Origin: Acidobacteriota bacterium
Lineage (GTDB): Bacteria; Acidobacteriota; Terriglobia; UBA7540
Assembly (NCBI GenBank): GCA_003165315.1
Contig: PLSX01000078.1
Coordinates: forward strand, 33,566-72,079
Length of the DNA: 38,514 bases
Direction: 5' to 3'
The notes under the pieces: generated by a model
What the model saw: the letters and a program-made list of their open reading frames with translations, nothing else
What the model was told of the DNA's origin: nothing
Database searches by the model: none
Made by a program: the position numbers and the translations under genes
In this document: positions 24,861-32,534 of the stretch, piece by piece
How the letters are laid out: the number at the start of each line of letters is the position of its first letter
Numbering within the stretch: position 1 is the first letter of the stretch

Positions 24861-25598
24861 TCAAACGGTTGGTGATTTCTTCCGTACCGCCGAGCCGAAT
24901 GCTTTCCAGATGCGCCAGTTGCCAGCCGCTTCTTCCAGCATGCGCTCGGGGTGAAACTGCAGCCCGACGACAAAGTTAGCTTTCGGATCGTAGTAGGCCT
25001 CAACCAGGCCATCCTCAGCATGCGCCATGGGTCTAAACCGCGGCGCAAGATCCCGAATGCCTTGATGGTGGTAACTATTCACCCGCAATGTTTCCTGCCG
25101 GTACCACTTGCTCAGCGGACTTGCGGGGACGATGGAAATCGGATGGCGATAGGCGTCGTAATGGGCGAAATCGATATGCTTGAGATGAGACCTCTTTTCC
25201 TTCTGCACATCGCCGTAGAGCGTGCCTCCGCAGACGACGTTGAGCAGTTGCGATCCGCGACATATCCCAAGAATCGGCAGTTTTTTCCGCAATGCGTGGC
25301 GGATGAGTCTGATTTCTATTTCATCCTTCAGTGGATGTGTCTTTTCGAGGTGTTGGAAATTTTCCCGCCGGGCTTTGTAATGTCCGGGTTCGATGTCTTC
25401 GCCCTCAACCAGCAGAAGTCCCTTCATGCCTGGCATGTAATCAGCAAGGCAGGTGGGCGCGCCCTCCACCACGGGAACCATCACGGGCAGAACCCCAAGC
25501 CGGATCAGAAGTGCCAGATGAAATTCACCAACGTAATCGATGTACTTGTTCTTGCGAATCGTCCTGCGGGTTACGACGAGAACAGAGAGGCGTTTCAT
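24861..25598 (-). CDS. Class I glutamine amidotransferase-like hydrolase, peptidase C26 (PuuD-type)
   Basis: A 245-residue member of the C26 family, which includes gamma-glutamyl-gamma-aminobutyrate hydrolase PuuD. The nucleophile Cys113 is in the elbow GICRGSQ, and the partner His216 and Glu218 are in LQFHPE near the C terminus; NVVCGGTLYGD and the HHQGI segment are also typical. Such enzymes cleave gamma-glutamyl amides in the cytoplasm. Its ATG overlaps the stop of the upstream aminotransferase gene by four bases (ATGA), implying translational coupling and a joint pathway. The true substrate is not known; assignment to polyamine breakdown is not supported by other genes here. Confidence 0.85.
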   Translation of the reverse strand: MKRLSVLVVTRRTIRKNKYIDYVGEFHLALLIRLGVLPVMVPVVEGAPTCLADYMPGMKGLLLVEGEDIEPGHYKARRENFQHLEKTHPLKDEIEIRLIRHALRKKLPILGICRGSQLLNVVCGGTLYGDVQKEKRSHLKHIDFAHYDAYRHPISIVPASPLSKWYRQETLRVNSYHHQGIRDLAPRFRPMAHAEDGLVEAYYDPKANFVVGLQFHPERMLEEAAGNWRIWKAFGSAVRKKSPTV

Positions 25599-26806
25599 CC
25601 GAGCAATATCCCGAGAGCTTCGACCAATTTGGAATCCTTTTCGCGTCCCTGTGACGCCACGCGGATGTGATATTTGTCCATCCCGACTTTGTTTGAACAG
25701 TCACGCACATACATGCGATGCCCGCTCAGCAGAAGCATTTGCAACTCGGCCGCGGACATGCCACCCTTGATCTTGAACAGAACGAAATTGGCTCCCGTGG
25801 GATAGACCTCAATTCCGGCGATCGCCCGCAAGGCGCTGTAGAGCCAGCGAACATCCCCAATCAGGCGTTTTCGCGATTCATGATAGGCAGCGTTGGTGGA
25901 AGGCAGCAAGGAGAGAAAATATTGGGCCAGCGTGTTCACATTCCAGGTGGGAATGTACTGGCGCATCCGGTTGAGTATAAAAAGATTTCCGCTGTAACAG
26001 TATCCGAGGCGCAAGCCTGGAACGCCGCAGTGTTTGCTCATGCTGCGCACCAGCAGCAGGTTGGAATATTGCTCCGCCACCTGGAGAAGGCTGGGAATCG
26101 GATCCCCGGCGAAATCGATGAACGATTCGTCCACAATGACCAGTTCCATGTCTTTTGCGTGTTCCAGGAATTCGATCATTTCATCGAAAGAAAAAAGCTG
26201 TCCGGTGGGATTGCCGGGGTTTATGATCAGCAGCGCTTTCAGCCCGCGCTGACGCACCCAGGCAAGGTAGGCCCTCAAATCCAGTTGGTAATTCTCTTCC
26301 GGCCGCAGCGTATAAAGCTCAGCGTCGCGTTGGTCTTTGAGCTTTTCGATATACTCCCCGAACGTTGGGATGGGCACGGCGATCCGTTCGATCAGAGTCG
26401 TGTTTAAGAGCACAATGAGTTCAGTCGCCCCATTTCCGATAATGAGATGGTCGGGGTTAACCTGCAGAACTTCCGCCAAATTCCTTTGGCAGGTGATCGG
26501 ATTGCTCGAGGGATAGGATTTGATGAGGTTTGGAAAATTCTCCTTCAGACCTTCAAACATTGCGGGTGTGGGATAGTACGGGTTGGCGATAAAACAGAAA
26601 TCAATGATCTCCTTGGCCTCTTCATAGCCGACCAGGTCTGCCAGCGAAGGAGAGTGTGAGGTCTCGTAGAAGAGATGTTTCCTGAGTTGTGTCGGGTCGA
26701 TTGCGGATCTGACCAATCCCACCTTCCTGCTTCCGCCGCCCTCCGGTCGTTCACTCAAACTCTCATGTGCGGTTGCCTGGGTATTCTCAGTTGGATCGTA
26801 GAACAC
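25595..26806 (-). CDS. PLP-dependent aminotransferase (class I/II, HisC/CobD-like)
   Basis: A 403-residue fold-type I PLP enzyme. Visible sites: IIGNGATELI (cofactor phosphate end), the NPGNPTG turn around residue 197-203 with the ring-contacting Asn, VDESFIDF with the Asp, and the Schiff-base Lys258 in RSMSKHCGVPGLRLGY. The pattern is closest to histidinol-phosphate aminotransferases and CobD-type threonine-phosphate decarboxylases. The first 36 residues are not conserved-looking, and the start is a GTG with a poor ribosome site, so the true start may be internal. It overlaps the C26 amidase by four bases. Together they probably modify an amino-acid derivative; whether this is histidine synthesis is doubtful without other his genes. 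Confidence 0.85.
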   Translation of the reverse strand: MFYDPTENTQATAHESLSERPEGGGSRKVGLVRSAIDPTQLRKHLFYETSHSPSLADLVGYEEAKEIIDFCFIANPYYPTPAMFEGLKENFPNLIKSYPSSNPITCQRNLAEVLQVNPDHLIIGNGATELIVLLNTTLIERIAVPIPTFGEYIEKLKDQRDAELYTLRPEENYQLDLRAYLAWVRQRGLKALLIINPGNPTGQLFSFDEMIEFLEHAKDMELVIVDESFIDFAGDPIPSLLQVAEQYSNLLLVRSMSKHCGVPGLRLGYCYSGNLFILNRMRQYIPTWNVNTLAQYFLSLLPSTNAAYHESRKRLIGDVRWLYSALRAIAGIEVYPTGANFVLFKIKGGMSAAELQMLLLSGHRMYVRDCSNKVGMDKYHIRVASQGREKDSKLVEALGILLG

Positions 26807-27170
26807 GTGTTATCAAGAGCGGCGTCGAACTTCCTCCGCGCTTCCCCCCAGAGGTTATTTTCCCACGCCGAAGTGAATGTTTCCAGTCAAAATGACCGAC
26901 ATCGCGCCGCTTAGCTAAAGACAAGGAGTAAAGATAGGAAGAATGGTGCACGTCCTGATTTCCCAGCGGACCGGCAGGCGACCAATCTTGCCGCCATGTT
27001 TAAGTATGGGCCGGAGCGTCAACGGCTGGGATGGTTCCACACGGCAGCCTTTTACGGAGCGGTCAAAAATTCCAACTCCGCCTTATCGCATCGAGGTCGA
27101 TCCCAAAATCCGGCTCCTGAATTTTGGCCGATCATCGTATTCTTCGTGAACCGCTGCACCGGGGGGCTGA
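26807..27170. other. Intergenic region between the aminotransferase and the small membrane protein
   Basis: 364 bases, divergent genes on both sides, so promoters should lie here. There is a ribosome-site-like AAGGAGTAAAG near 26922-26932, but the open frame after it is not convincing. I could not assign a -35/-10 pair. Confidence 0.35.
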
Positions 27171-27368
27171 ATGGGCAAACTGCTTTGGACCATCATCAAG
27201 GACGGATTGAAGTCGCTGGCGTTTTGGGCCGTTGCCTCAGTCGGCATGATCTTCCTTTGGGGCTACACGGGACGCATGTTGTCGCTGGGCCTCGGCATCA
27301 TCTTCATCATCAGCTTTATCGGCGTAACCCTTAAACGCGTTGTCAACTCGTTTGGTAGCAGGGGGTAA
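27171..27368 (+). CDS. Small two-helix membrane protein
   Basis: A 65-residue protein: residues about 14-32 (LKSLAFWAVASVGMIFLWGY) and 37-54 (LSLGLGIIFIISFIGVTL) are hydrophobic helices joined by a tight TGRM turn, with a basic start and tail (KRVVNSFGSRG). A purine-rich GGGGGG lies a few bases before the ATG. It is alone on the plus strand among minus-strand genes and resembles no family I know. It is plausible because the hydrophobic pattern is orderly. Confidence 0.5.
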   Translation: MGKLLWTIIKDGLKSLAFWAVASVGMIFLWGYTGRMLSLGLGIIFIISFIGVTLKRVVNSFGSRG

Positions 27369-27881
27369 TAAGCTCCCTCAGCCGCCGCCGGCTTGGACAC
27401 TACCCTATACGCCAATGCCCGTAGTACTGGGGCAGGCGCGTCGTTACTTGTCAGTGCTTCCATGGTTCGAGCCGGTACAATGACATGGGCGAGGGCGAAT
27501 TGTGTCCAGAGTGTGGAGGACAATGCATGCAAACCAGTCTCTTGGTTCATGGCAGCGGGCTGGCCCCCGGGGTTGCTGAGTCTTCCATGATCCCGCCGTC
27601 CGCGGGGTAGATTCATCTCGTGATTGATGAAACCTGGGAACCCTGGGGAGCGGCACGAGTTCCGCCGCTGCTACTATTGTGCCATGGCCATTCCGATCGA
27701 CTCTATCGGAACAGGTCTTGGCCATGGTCGAGCAAGGGCGGGCCGTCTCTCCCCCCGCCTCGATTGCTGCCCACTGCTACTGCCTATTCCTTACCCCTTC
27801 CCGCACCCTTCCCGAACCGGTGGGGGACCGCACTAAGCGCTTGGAGGAACTAGTTTCGCATTAACGGTGTACGGCGGGATT
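27369..27881. other. Intergenic region downstream of the ArgH-like gene
   Basis: 513 bases. It contains the large composite hairpin at 27682-27727, listed separately. Several plus-strand open frames of 60-77 codons cover it in different phases, none with a motif or ribosome site. No gene supported. Confidence 0.4.
27682..27727. repeat. Composite hairpin, 9 bp plus 7 bp
   Basis: Outer arms CCATGGCCA (27682-27690) and TGGCCATGG (27719-27727) pair perfectly. Inside, TTCCGAT (27691-27697), loop CGACTCT, ATCGGAA (27705-27711) form a second stem; a 7-base bulge (27712-27718) lies on one side. The total of 16 paired bases with a one-sided bulge is unusual for a terminator and there is no U-tail. 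It lies 155 bases beyond the ArgH-like stop. Confidence 0.5.
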
Positions 27882-29351
27882 TTACCGGAGATTGGCGATG
27901 GCTTCGCGAATGCGTTTGGGGTAGTTCTGAAGCAACCGCTGCTTTCTGGTCAGCCAAGAGTGGTTCGACTTGAGCTCCGCCTGCGCTTTTCCCAGTACAT
28001 CCTTCATTCGATCCGGCGCGGGGCCGCCATCAACGTTTCGAATTTCAACGAAGTGCATGGGATCGAGCGCCTGGAGGCATTCACGGTGAGTGATCTTCAG
28101 GGGGCGCCCAATCAGCTTGGGTGCCAGGCGCTTGAGGGCCGCAACCATCCGCCGATGGGTGTATTGGGGTCCCACGGCCTTGACCGCCGCGGAAACAAGC
28201 TGGTGCGACAGGCGAAAGCTTAAGCCTTCCTTCCGAACCAGGGTGTCCGCCAGCTCCGTCACGGTTAGCGATGTGTCCTCAACACGCCGGTGCAGGCGCT
28301 TGCTGCGGATCTCGGCGCCCTTAAGCAGTCCTGTAAACAATCGGGCCGCCCGCAGTGCATCGATGAACATGGAGAGCACTAGGGGTTGGATGTCATCTTC
28401 ACTGTCCACGATATCGCCAAATGGCGTGTTGTGGGCGCAGGTTAAGACCGCCTGCGCTTCGCCAAGCGCTTTGCTGGCCAGAATCCGTGTGTGTTCCAGC
28501 GCCACCGGATTGCGCTTCTGCGGCATGATGCTGCTCACCTGAACGTAAGCATCGCTCAGACGCAGGAAACCGAACTCCTCGGAACACCACAGCAAAAGAT
28601 CCTGCACAAGCTTTCCAAGGTTGACCATGGCCACAGCCACAACTCCGGCGGCTTCGGTGAAGTAATCCACCGCTGCGATGGCCCCGTAGGAATTGAATTG
28701 CAGCCCTTCAAAGCCGAGCAGACCGGCAGTGTATTCGCGATCGATGGGAAATCCCGTTGTGGTGATGGCGCAGGCACCCAGCGGACTGCGGTTGACGGTG
28801 GCAAACACGGCCTGAAGCCGCTTCGCATCGCGCCCCAGAAACTCGATGGCCGCCAGCAGATAATGGGCAAGGGTGGTCGGCTGGGCAGGCTGGCTGTGGG
28901 TATAAGCGGGGATGAGGGTGCGAACGTGATTGCTCGCCCAGTCAAGAAGCACTTGCGAGGCATCCAGAAGGGCCGCATTCAGTTTCAGAATCTCACGCCG
29001 CAGCGCCATGCGATACAGGGTGATATCGATATCATTGCGGCTGCGCGCAGTGTGCATCTTGCCCGCCACATCAGGGTCACACCCCTGGCGGAGGCACGTT
29101 TCGACGTGAAAAAACAGGTCTTCGCAAGTTCCGCCTCTCACGGCCGAGGCCAGGGCACTACGGTCCAGGCGGTCCAGGGCTTGCAGACACAGCTTTGCTT
29201 CGGGGAGCGGCAAAATCCCCTGGCGGCAGAGCATCAGCGTATGCGCGTAATGAAGCTCCAGCAGGAATTCGAGAAAGTACTTCTTGGCGTCCCCGAAGTT
29301 AACGGCCAGAACCGTCTCATCGTAGATGGGCGCGGGAAACCGATCATTCAT
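27882..29351 (-). CDS. Argininosuccinate-lyase-like enzyme (aspartase/fumarase superfamily)
   Basis: A 489-residue lyase. The signature SSIMPQKRNP with the catalytic Ser is near residues 273-282, and the HTARSRND and AYTHSQPAQP motifs (His near 152) match ArgH (HTGRSRND, GYTHLQRAQP) with changes: Ala for Gly in the first, and Ser and Pro for Leu and Arg in the second. It is also longer than typical ArgH (about 460). So it is clearly of the family, but may act on a substrate other than argininosuccinate. I use ATG 29351; the frame extends to a TTG at 29387. It follows the PIG-L gene by 46 bases on the same strand and probably ends that operon. No other arg genes are present. Confidence 0.8.
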   Translation of the reverse strand: MNDRFPAPIYDETVLAVNFGDAKKYFLEFLLELHYAHTLMLCRQGILPLPEAKLCLQALDRLDRSALASAVRGGTCEDLFFHVETCLRQGCDPDVAGKMHTARSRNDIDITLYRMALRREILKLNAALLDASQVLLDWASNHVRTLIPAYTHSQPAQPTTLAHYLLAAIEFLGRDAKRLQAVFATVNRSPLGACAITTTGFPIDREYTAGLLGFEGLQFNSYGAIAAVDYFTEAAGVVAVAMVNLGKLVQDLLLWCSEEFGFLRLSDAYVQVSSIMPQKRNPVALEHTRILASKALGEAQAVLTCAHNTPFGDIVDSEDDIQPLVLSMFIDALRAARLFTGLLKGAEIRSKRLHRRVEDTSLTVTELADTLVRKEGLSFRLSHQLVSAAVKAVGPQYTHRRMVAALKRLAPKLIGRPLKITHRECLQALDPMHFVEIRNVDGGPAPDRMKDVLGKAQAELKSNHSWLTRKQRLLQNYPKRIREAIANLR

Positions 29352-29397
29352 ATGAATAGACCAAACCTTCAGCCTCGACGGCCCCAACGAAACGGAG

Positions 29398-30834
29398 CTA
29401 CTGCGGCAAGCCCGGCGAGTCCGTCAGCACCCGCAGGGTTAGGGTTCCAACGGTCTGCCCCTGGGCTTCCGCATTCCAAGAGAGCGCCTGCCATTCCGGC
29501 TTTGCTGTTGCGGGGGCCATATAATGCACCTGCGCCGGGTAGGACTCATGCGGCCTCACGGGGTAGCGCGCGGTTCCGTAAACTTCCTTCCAGCCTGCGG
29601 GAACCGTGGATGTCAGCGTGACTTCCACCGATTCGTCCGTGTCATTGTGAATCAGGATCGGCACATAAACATCGGCCCGGTTGGCCACGGCGACTTCCGG
29701 AGTTTTGAGAAGGTCGGCGACATGGTCAAGATTGTGCGCTTTCCAGAATTCGCGGTAAAAGGCCCAAGGGCCGCCGAGGTCGATGGAAACTCCGTGGTGA
29801 ACCTCCGAGCGATAGCCGCGCACGGGCGCAAAGGGAATGGCGCCAGGCGTGATGCCTTCAAAAATGTCGCCCGTCGTGCTGCCCCCCACCAGTGACTTGC
29901 CCAAGGCCAGATACACCGGCGTTTTGAAGTAAGAGAAATCGCCTGTTTCAAGTGCTTGCTTGGCCAACTGCCCGGTATCGTCCTGGGTCAAATGGCGGAG
30001 CATCTCCTCGGCGGCGAGCTTGTAGTAAGTCTCGTTCTTGCTGGGTGAAATGTCGGTGGTGTTGTACTCAGGCCCCTTGCCCTTGAGAAATTCGAGATTG
30101 GCGGAGTCGGAAAAGAAATAGATCTTTTTGGCCTGCCAGGGTTGGAGGCCTTCCGTCAGGTTGGCGATCCCCCGGCGCTGACGCGGAGCGGAAACCTGCT
30201 CAGGAAAGACGGTGGGATCACCGGCCAGGTCAAACGCCTCGTTGGCGATTACGGCGGCGGCCTGATGGTCATCGTGATTCTCGCCGGCCACATAGTCGGG
30301 CAGCCAGGTGAGGATCACTTCCGGGCGCGTCAGCCGCACCAGGCGCACGGCCTCCCAAAGCGCGTTGCCGTGATTCCAGGTTTCGAGGGAACGAAGCACG
30401 TCCTGACCGGGCGTATCGGTGCCGCCCAAAAACCAAACGTGTAAAACGCCAAAAAAGGCCATTGCCTCGCGCGCCTCAGTGGAACGTACATCGCCGAGGG
30501 CCGCGGCCTGAGCGTTGCTCATCATGTCGCCGCCGCCGTTTCCTGGAGTGCCGAAAATTGCCGCCACTCGCTTGTGCTGATCATAGATAGCGCGGGCCAG
30601 ATAACCGGTGACCTCTGTTTCGTCGTCGGGATGGGCCACAATCACCAGGATGTCCGCCTTGAAGCGCTCGTCAGGGGGTAGGTTGGGCAGGGCTTCCGAA
30701 ATTTTCACGGTCTCCGTCGCCAGCCCCCCGCTCTGCGCGGCGGCCCGGAAAGCCTGTGTCGCCCGGAATAACATTCCCACCACTGCCAATGCCAGCAGCA
30801 CATTTTTCCTCAAAGACCCCCGATGAATTTTCAT
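29398..30834 (-). CDS. Exported PIG-L (LmbE-type) deacetylase
   Basis: A 478-residue zinc-dependent N-deacetylase. The ATG at 30834 has AGGGAG eight bases before and yields a signal peptide (about 1-34, KNVLLALAVVGMLF). The LmbE domain begins with the metal motif AHPDDE (residues 68-72 and neighbours) and has a second metal motif GENHDDHQAAA near 206, with GGTDTPG between. The C-terminal third is a beta-rich domain of NEW3-type appearance (VPILIHNDTDESVEVTLTSTVPAGW). Relatives remove acetyl groups from N-acetylglucosaminyl compounds. It lies 25 bases after the double hydrolase gene and 46 before the lyase gene, so it should be in one operon. Confidence 0.88.
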   Translation of the reverse strand: MKIHRGSLRKNVLLALAVVGMLFRATQAFRAAAQSGGLATETVKISEALPNLPPDERFKADILVIVAHPDDETEVTGYLARAIYDQHKRVAAIFGTPGNGGGDMMSNAQAAALGDVRSTEAREAMAFFGVLHVWFLGGTDTPGQDVLRSLETWNHGNALWEAVRLVRLTRPEVILTWLPDYVAGENHDDHQAAAVIANEAFDLAGDPTVFPEQVSAPRQRRGIANLTEGLQPWQAKKIYFFSDSANLEFLKGKGPEYNTTDISPSKNETYYKLAAEEMLRHLTQDDTGQLAKQALETGDFSYFKTPVYLALGKSLVGGSTTGDIFEGITPGAIPFAPVRGYRSEVHHGVSIDLGGPWAFYREFWKAHNLDHVADLLKTPEVAVANRADVYVPILIHNDTDESVEVTLTSTVPAGWKEVYGTARYPVRPHESYPAQVHYMAPATAKPEWQALSWNAEAQGQTVGTLTLRVLTDSPGLPQ

Positions 30835-30859
30835 TATGATTTCTCCCTGTTTTGACGGT

Positions 30860-32281
30860 TTAGTTGGCACTCAGCGTCTTCTCCAACCAATCGACCATCT
30901 TCTTCTTATAAAACATCCATTCCGGATGTCCTTCCCAGTTTTCCATGCCGTGCGGAGCTTTCTCCAACAAAACCACCTCGTGACGGGAGTGCACCGCATC
31001 GAGTCGCCGGATATATTCCTCTGTCCCGGGGTAGAGTTCATCCCCGGTGCCCTGAATAATCAGCAAGGGAGGCAGGCTCGCGCTTGCATAATACAGGGGT
31101 GAATACTCGTTCAGGGTCGCTGGGTCCTGATTCGCAAACATGCGCTGAAACATGCGATTGAAATCCGGATCTTTCCTCCAACGCTCAAAGTTGTAAACAC
31201 CGTAGAATGAAACTACGGCCTGAACTTCACAGCCCGGGCACGGTGTTGAAACCACCTGCGCCACCAGATGCCCGCTTGCGGACTCACCGAGCAATGCCAT
31301 CCGCTTCGGGTCAATATGGAACCAATCGGCATGCCGGCGCACGAAACGAATGGCATTGCGCACGTCCTCCAATTGTTCGGGGACATGGACATAGGGTGTG
31401 AGGCGATAATCGATGGAAAACCAGGCGAATCCGGCTTGCGCGAGGGGAGCAAAGACCGGTGAAACATACGTACCCTTGTCGCCGGCTTCCCAACCTCCGC
31501 CGTGAACGATGATGACGCCCGAGAATGGACCCTTCCCCTCGGGAACGTAAGCGTCCATTAGCAGGTCTCGGCCATCGGGCCGCGAATAAGCAATATCCTT
31601 CCACAGACCGCGCCGGTCTCCTCGCAGCCAGGCCTGAAATTCTTCCTTCCAGTACCACTGGTCGGGGTGCCAATTTTCAAAATTATGGATGGCGCCGGGG
31701 ACGGGAAAAAAAGTGCAACCATTAATCTGATTGCAAAAATCCTGAACCTCGCTGGCCTTCACCTCATCGTCCGCGGTCCCCTGGATCATCAATACCCGGG
31801 TCGTGGATGGAATCGCACCTGGAGGGTGTGATTGCACCCTGGCGCCAAAGGTGACGATTCCATCAAATCCGCCGCCTTGCGCCAGAGCGAGGGCGATGGT
31901 GGCGCCCGAGTCCTCGCCGATTAGAATCATGTGCGGGGTGATGTTGAAACGTCCTGGGCAGCGGATATAGTCAACCGCCGCCCGGACATCGTCCGCCGAT
32001 CCGTAATCGACGGAGAACCAGGCGTACCCCGCCTGATCAAGAAGGGGAAAAAGCTGGTTCACGTGAGTGCTCTTGTTTCCCGAACTGCCGTGGATGATCA
32101 CCGCCGCGGGACGAGCCTCGCCCGCCGGGGAGTAGGCGTCCAGCGCGAAACCAGGTGCATAAACGAGATTGCTGCGGGCTCCCGGCTGGATGAAACTAGC
32201 CTCTTGCGCCTGAGTCGGGGGAGGCACGCAAATGCTTATTCCGGTCAACAAGGTGGCGGCGAGGGTAAAAGATGCAAGCAT
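30860..32281 (-). CDS. Exported tandem alpha/beta hydrolase (two domains)
   Basis: A 473-residue secreted protein made of two similar alpha/beta hydrolase domains after a signal peptide (about 1-25). Domain 1 (about 40-220) has VIIHGSSG, the elbow GEDSGA and HNFENW; domain 2 (about 225-473) has the oxyanion HGGGW, the elbow GESASG with the nucleophile Ser, a GTGDELYP Asp and the HGMENW His. Both share the AGYAWFSVDY / AGFAWFSIDY strand and an HxxENW ending, so they arose by duplication. Domain 1 lacks the Gly before the elbow and the HGGG motif, so it may be weakly active or structural. Likely an esterase or carboxylic-ester hydrolase outside the cytoplasm. It follows the TonB receptor and is 25 bases before the PIG-L gene. 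Confidence 0.85.
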   Translation of the reverse strand: MLASFTLAATLLTGISICVPPPTQAQEASFIQPGARSNLVYAPGFALDAYSPAGEARPAAVIIHGSSGNKSTHVNQLFPLLDQAGYAWFSVDYGSADDVRAAVDYIRCPGRFNITPHMILIGEDSGATIALALAQGGGFDGIVTFGARVQSHPPGAIPSTTRVLMIQGTADDEVKASEVQDFCNQINGCTFFPVPGAIHNFENWHPDQWYWKEEFQAWLRGDRRGLWKDIAYSRPDGRDLLMDAYVPEGKGPFSGVIIVHGGGWEAGDKGTYVSPVFAPLAQAGFAWFSIDYRLTPYVHVPEQLEDVRNAIRFVRRHADWFHIDPKRMALLGESASGHLVAQVVSTPCPGCEVQAVVSFYGVYNFERWRKDPDFNRMFQRMFANQDPATLNEYSPLYYASASLPPLLIIQGTGDELYPGTEEYIRRLDAVHSRHEVVLLEKAPHGMENWEGHPEWMFYKKKMVDWLEKTLSAN

Positions 32282-32445
32282 AAGAACGGCAGAAGACTGC
32301 GGGGTGGCGTTACTGAGGCCGCCATCACCGCATCGCGCGAATCATGACAGGTTTCAACGAGGTTTTCAAATTAGACGAGCAACGTAATTGCCCCGGCGCA
32401 CCCGTGCTGCGGCGATCTGCAAGGGAAAGGCTCCGCAGAGTGCCA

Positions 32446-32483
32446 GGGGGGCGCATCAATCGACATCATTTGATGCGCCCCCC
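32446..32483 (-). promoter_or_regulatory. 14-bp perfect GC-rich hairpin between receptor and hydrolase
   Basis: Arm GGGGGGCGCATCAA (32446-32459), ten-base loop, arm TTGATGCGCCCCCC (32470-32483). It lies 51 bases past the receptor stop in the 253-base gap. No U-tract follows on the minus strand, so it is better explained as a stabilising 3' end or a partial attenuator that lowers expression of the later genes. Confidence 0.55.
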
Positions 32484-32534
32484 GTAGAGCGTGTTCAGCA
32501 TTTGCCGCCGCGAGGGGCGGTGCAATACCCCTGG

